This document shows positions 62,058 through 64,000 of a stretch of DNA of 64,000 bases, piece after piece (position 1 is the stretch's first letter; the number at the start of each line of letters is the position of its first letter). Source of the stretch: Artemia franciscana (taxonomy: Eukaryota > Arthropoda > Branchiopoda > Anostraca > Artemiidae); the NCBI RefSeq assembly GCF_032884065.1, contig NC_088867.1, positions 60,082,317 to 60,146,316 of the forward strand, given 5' to 3'. Below the pieces are notes generated by a model that saw only the letters and a program-made list of their open reading frames with translations, was not told the DNA's origin and searched no databases. The position numbers were made by a program, and so were the translations under genes.

Positions 62058-62385
62058 GCAGACATTTATTCACCAGTGCGCTGGATTCAGGATCCTTTGT
62101 CTGAGAGGACGCTGGTTCAAATCCCAGTGTACCGAATTGTTCAGTCTGGGATGGGGGTCAGTGGCGTGACTCTGTAAGCTTAAGTCGACCCAGCTCTAAA
62201 TGGGCATCTGGAGGAATCTGGGGAAAGTAAACAGGAAGGGTGTGCGAAAGCACAGGATGGTTGGCCCCCAACTCCTCATTGCACTTCCTGGCCGAAGGGC
62301 CAAGAAACGGAGATCAGCACCGCCGGTAGGGACTGTAAAGTCTAATGTCTTATCCTTTACCTTTTTACCTTTAATCAAACATTAT
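62058..62385 (+). mobile_element. tRNA-derived SINE
   Basis: Head at about 62070-62135 with an A-box-like caccagtgcgctgg and B box ggttcaaatccc. The body, with gacccagctctaaatgggca, ggggaaagtaaacaggaagg and ggatggttggcccc, is shared with the minus copy at 55728-55900. The end is a pyrimidine-rich cttatcctttacctttt. Confidence 0.75.
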
Positions 62386-63546
62386 TGATTGCTAACTATT
62401 TGATGCCAGTTGAAAATGCATGGAATTGTGTATAACACTTGGGGGTTTGTTTTACAAATGGTTATGAGCTGTTGGATAGAGATGTAAATCTCTGTGAATT
62501 TTTTCACCAATTCTTGGTCTGTTTGGAACAAAAAAGAATTATCATTAATTATTGGCTCAGTTAGGTATATAATATTTCATAATTTTCAATTGAATTTTAT
62601 AGTTACAAAGTGAACAACAGGTTCTTGTGGAAAATATCGTGTAACCAAATTGCCTCTCTTCGTTCGATTTGTTTAAAAAGCTTACTTGGCCCTTTTGACC
62701 AAAAAGGTTGCCAACCACTGTACTAAAGAGATGGATCCACTCACCAAATTACGTTCTCTATACGATTTTTTTAAGCCCCTCTTGTTACCCTGGTTTTTCT
62801 TGTGGGGGGGGGGGGGTAAAATATTACTTGAAAACTTGATCTATATCTATTTTAATATTGGAATAAAAAAACAATGTTTAACTTATATGTGGCAGTCGAT
62901 CTTTTAAGCTTGGTAAGTAAAAATTATATTGCCATCATTTAAGTCTGGCTGCAAGTTCAAGGTACATAAAGGATATTGAAATGAGGAGGGTGTAGATAAT
63001 GTTGATCACCCTCTTCTTGTTTAAGACATTTTTTCTTGCTTAACAGATTGTTATTTGAACTACTCAAATTGAGCTGCGTCACCTCTCATGTGTATAGTGT
63101 GTTAACCATTGGTGGTTTAGAGCATACATCTCTTGGACCTTACTGTGGGTGAAGGTCTATAATTGAAAACACATTCCCATGCTCCAATATGGGTGAATTT
63201 CAAGGATAGCAGCTTCTTTATATTTTGTTAAGTTATTATTTTAGGCGAATGACATTTTTAGAACTGAACTTATAGCCAAGGGAATGGTGTATGTATTACG
63301 TGTAAAAAATGGAACTTATGAACGACAAAGGTGTAACCAGAGAAGCAGGGACGAATCTACAGCATTTTTATTTGGGGGGCAGGAGGGATCCATAACCGGT
63401 TGGTCAAGGGGCATAGGTTATATAATAATTTTTCTCCAAATTATTGGGGGGGGGGCAACCGTCCCCTCCAAACGACGCCCTTTTAGAGAAGGGTTATCAT
63501 GCTGTCCTCCTTAGGTACACACAGGTTCAATTCTCAGGCAGAAGTG
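62386..63546. other. No recognised feature
   Basis: AT-rich with G runs at 62801 and 63445. No exon recognised. Confidence 0.4.
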
Positions 63547-63845
63547 TTAGAATAGAGGATTTTATTTTCTCTGAGAGGGGGTTAAAACATAAAAGAGCCA
63601 TGTTCCTAGACTGTATTTTTTTAGAGGGCTTTTTTAACCAACCTCCTTTCCTCTGAGTCATCAAAACTAAAAAAAATCAAAACAAAACACTCTTAGAATA
63701 GAGGATTTTTTCTCTGAAAAGGATTAAAACATAAAAAAGCTACCGTATGTTCCTAGAGTGCTGTCTTTGTTAGGGGGCTCTTATTAATTTTTTAACCCAC
63801 CTTCTTTCCTCTCAGTAATCAAAACTATAAAAAACCAAAACAAGA
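63547..63845 (+). repeat. Tandem duplication, 146-base unit, two copies
   Basis: The word ttagaatagaggatttt starts at 63547 and 63693. Both copies continue with aaaacataaaa, gttcctaga, cttcctctcagt-like words and atcaaaactaaaaaa. Confidence 0.88.
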
Positions 63846-64000
63846 CTAAGTGTAACTTGAAACATCATCTATACGTTATTTATTAATTAGCAGGCAAGCT
63901 GGATACACCTCAAGTCACTATGTACTAACAAAAACATTTCCATAAAGCTTACGCTTTGTGCACTATAGAATTTTCTCTCTCCACAGGAAGCCCCCTTATG

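Overview
This is eukaryotic, AT-rich, intron- and repeat-dense DNA. It carries two intron-split genes typical of arthropods: an atypical protein kinase C gene and a MADF-BESS DNA-binding protein gene. It also carries many degraded retroelements and foldback elements. A crustacean, perhaps a branchiopod, is my guess from the intron size and repeat load; the sequence does not prove it. I see no operons, rRNA genes or CRISPR arrays.

Genes. On the minus strand, five small exons (54.4, 45.2, 41.0, 31.35 and 25.8 kb) join in matching phase. They encode the first 139 residues of atypical PKC: the whole PB1 domain, the linker, the pseudosubstrate and the start of the C1 zinc finger. The rest of C1 and the kinase domain were not found and should lie to the left of this window. 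On the plus strand, three exons (12.4, 18.2 and 22.5 kb) join into a 376-residue MADF-BESS protein whose last 130 residues are ten tandem 13-residue repeats. If aPKC continues leftward beyond base 1, this gene sits antisense inside one aPKC intron of more than 25.7 kb.

The most unusual structure is at 41.0-43.2 kb. A segment holding the poly-pyrimidine tract, 3' splice acceptor and first ~26 bases of aPKC exon 3 is repeated in about 12 tandem copies directly upstream (in gene orientation) of the real exon. This gives the gene a row of decoy acceptors.

Repeats and mobile DNA, left to right: a dispersed family at 2-3.7 kb (inverted copy at 52-53.6 kb); quasi-palindromic MITE-like elements paired with a second repeat family at six sites; a decayed Penelope-like element with reverse transcriptase and GIY-YIG endonuclease at 8.9-11.2 kb; foldback elements at 12.8 and 13.9 kb; two related ~300-bp tandem arrays at 15.3 and 45.3 kb; tandem repeats at 18.8 kb and 28.3 kb; a 150-bp (TA)n tract at 24.3 kb; a 281-bp inverted repeat at 47.7/48.8 kb; a 5'-truncated CR1/Jockey-like retroposon at 50.3-51.9 kb; a second such fragment at 57.4-57.9 kb; several retroposon tail fragments; and tRNA-derived SINE-like sequences at 47.2, 55.7 and 62.1 kb. 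The right-most 6 kb has one candidate exon near 58 kb but no gene I can name.
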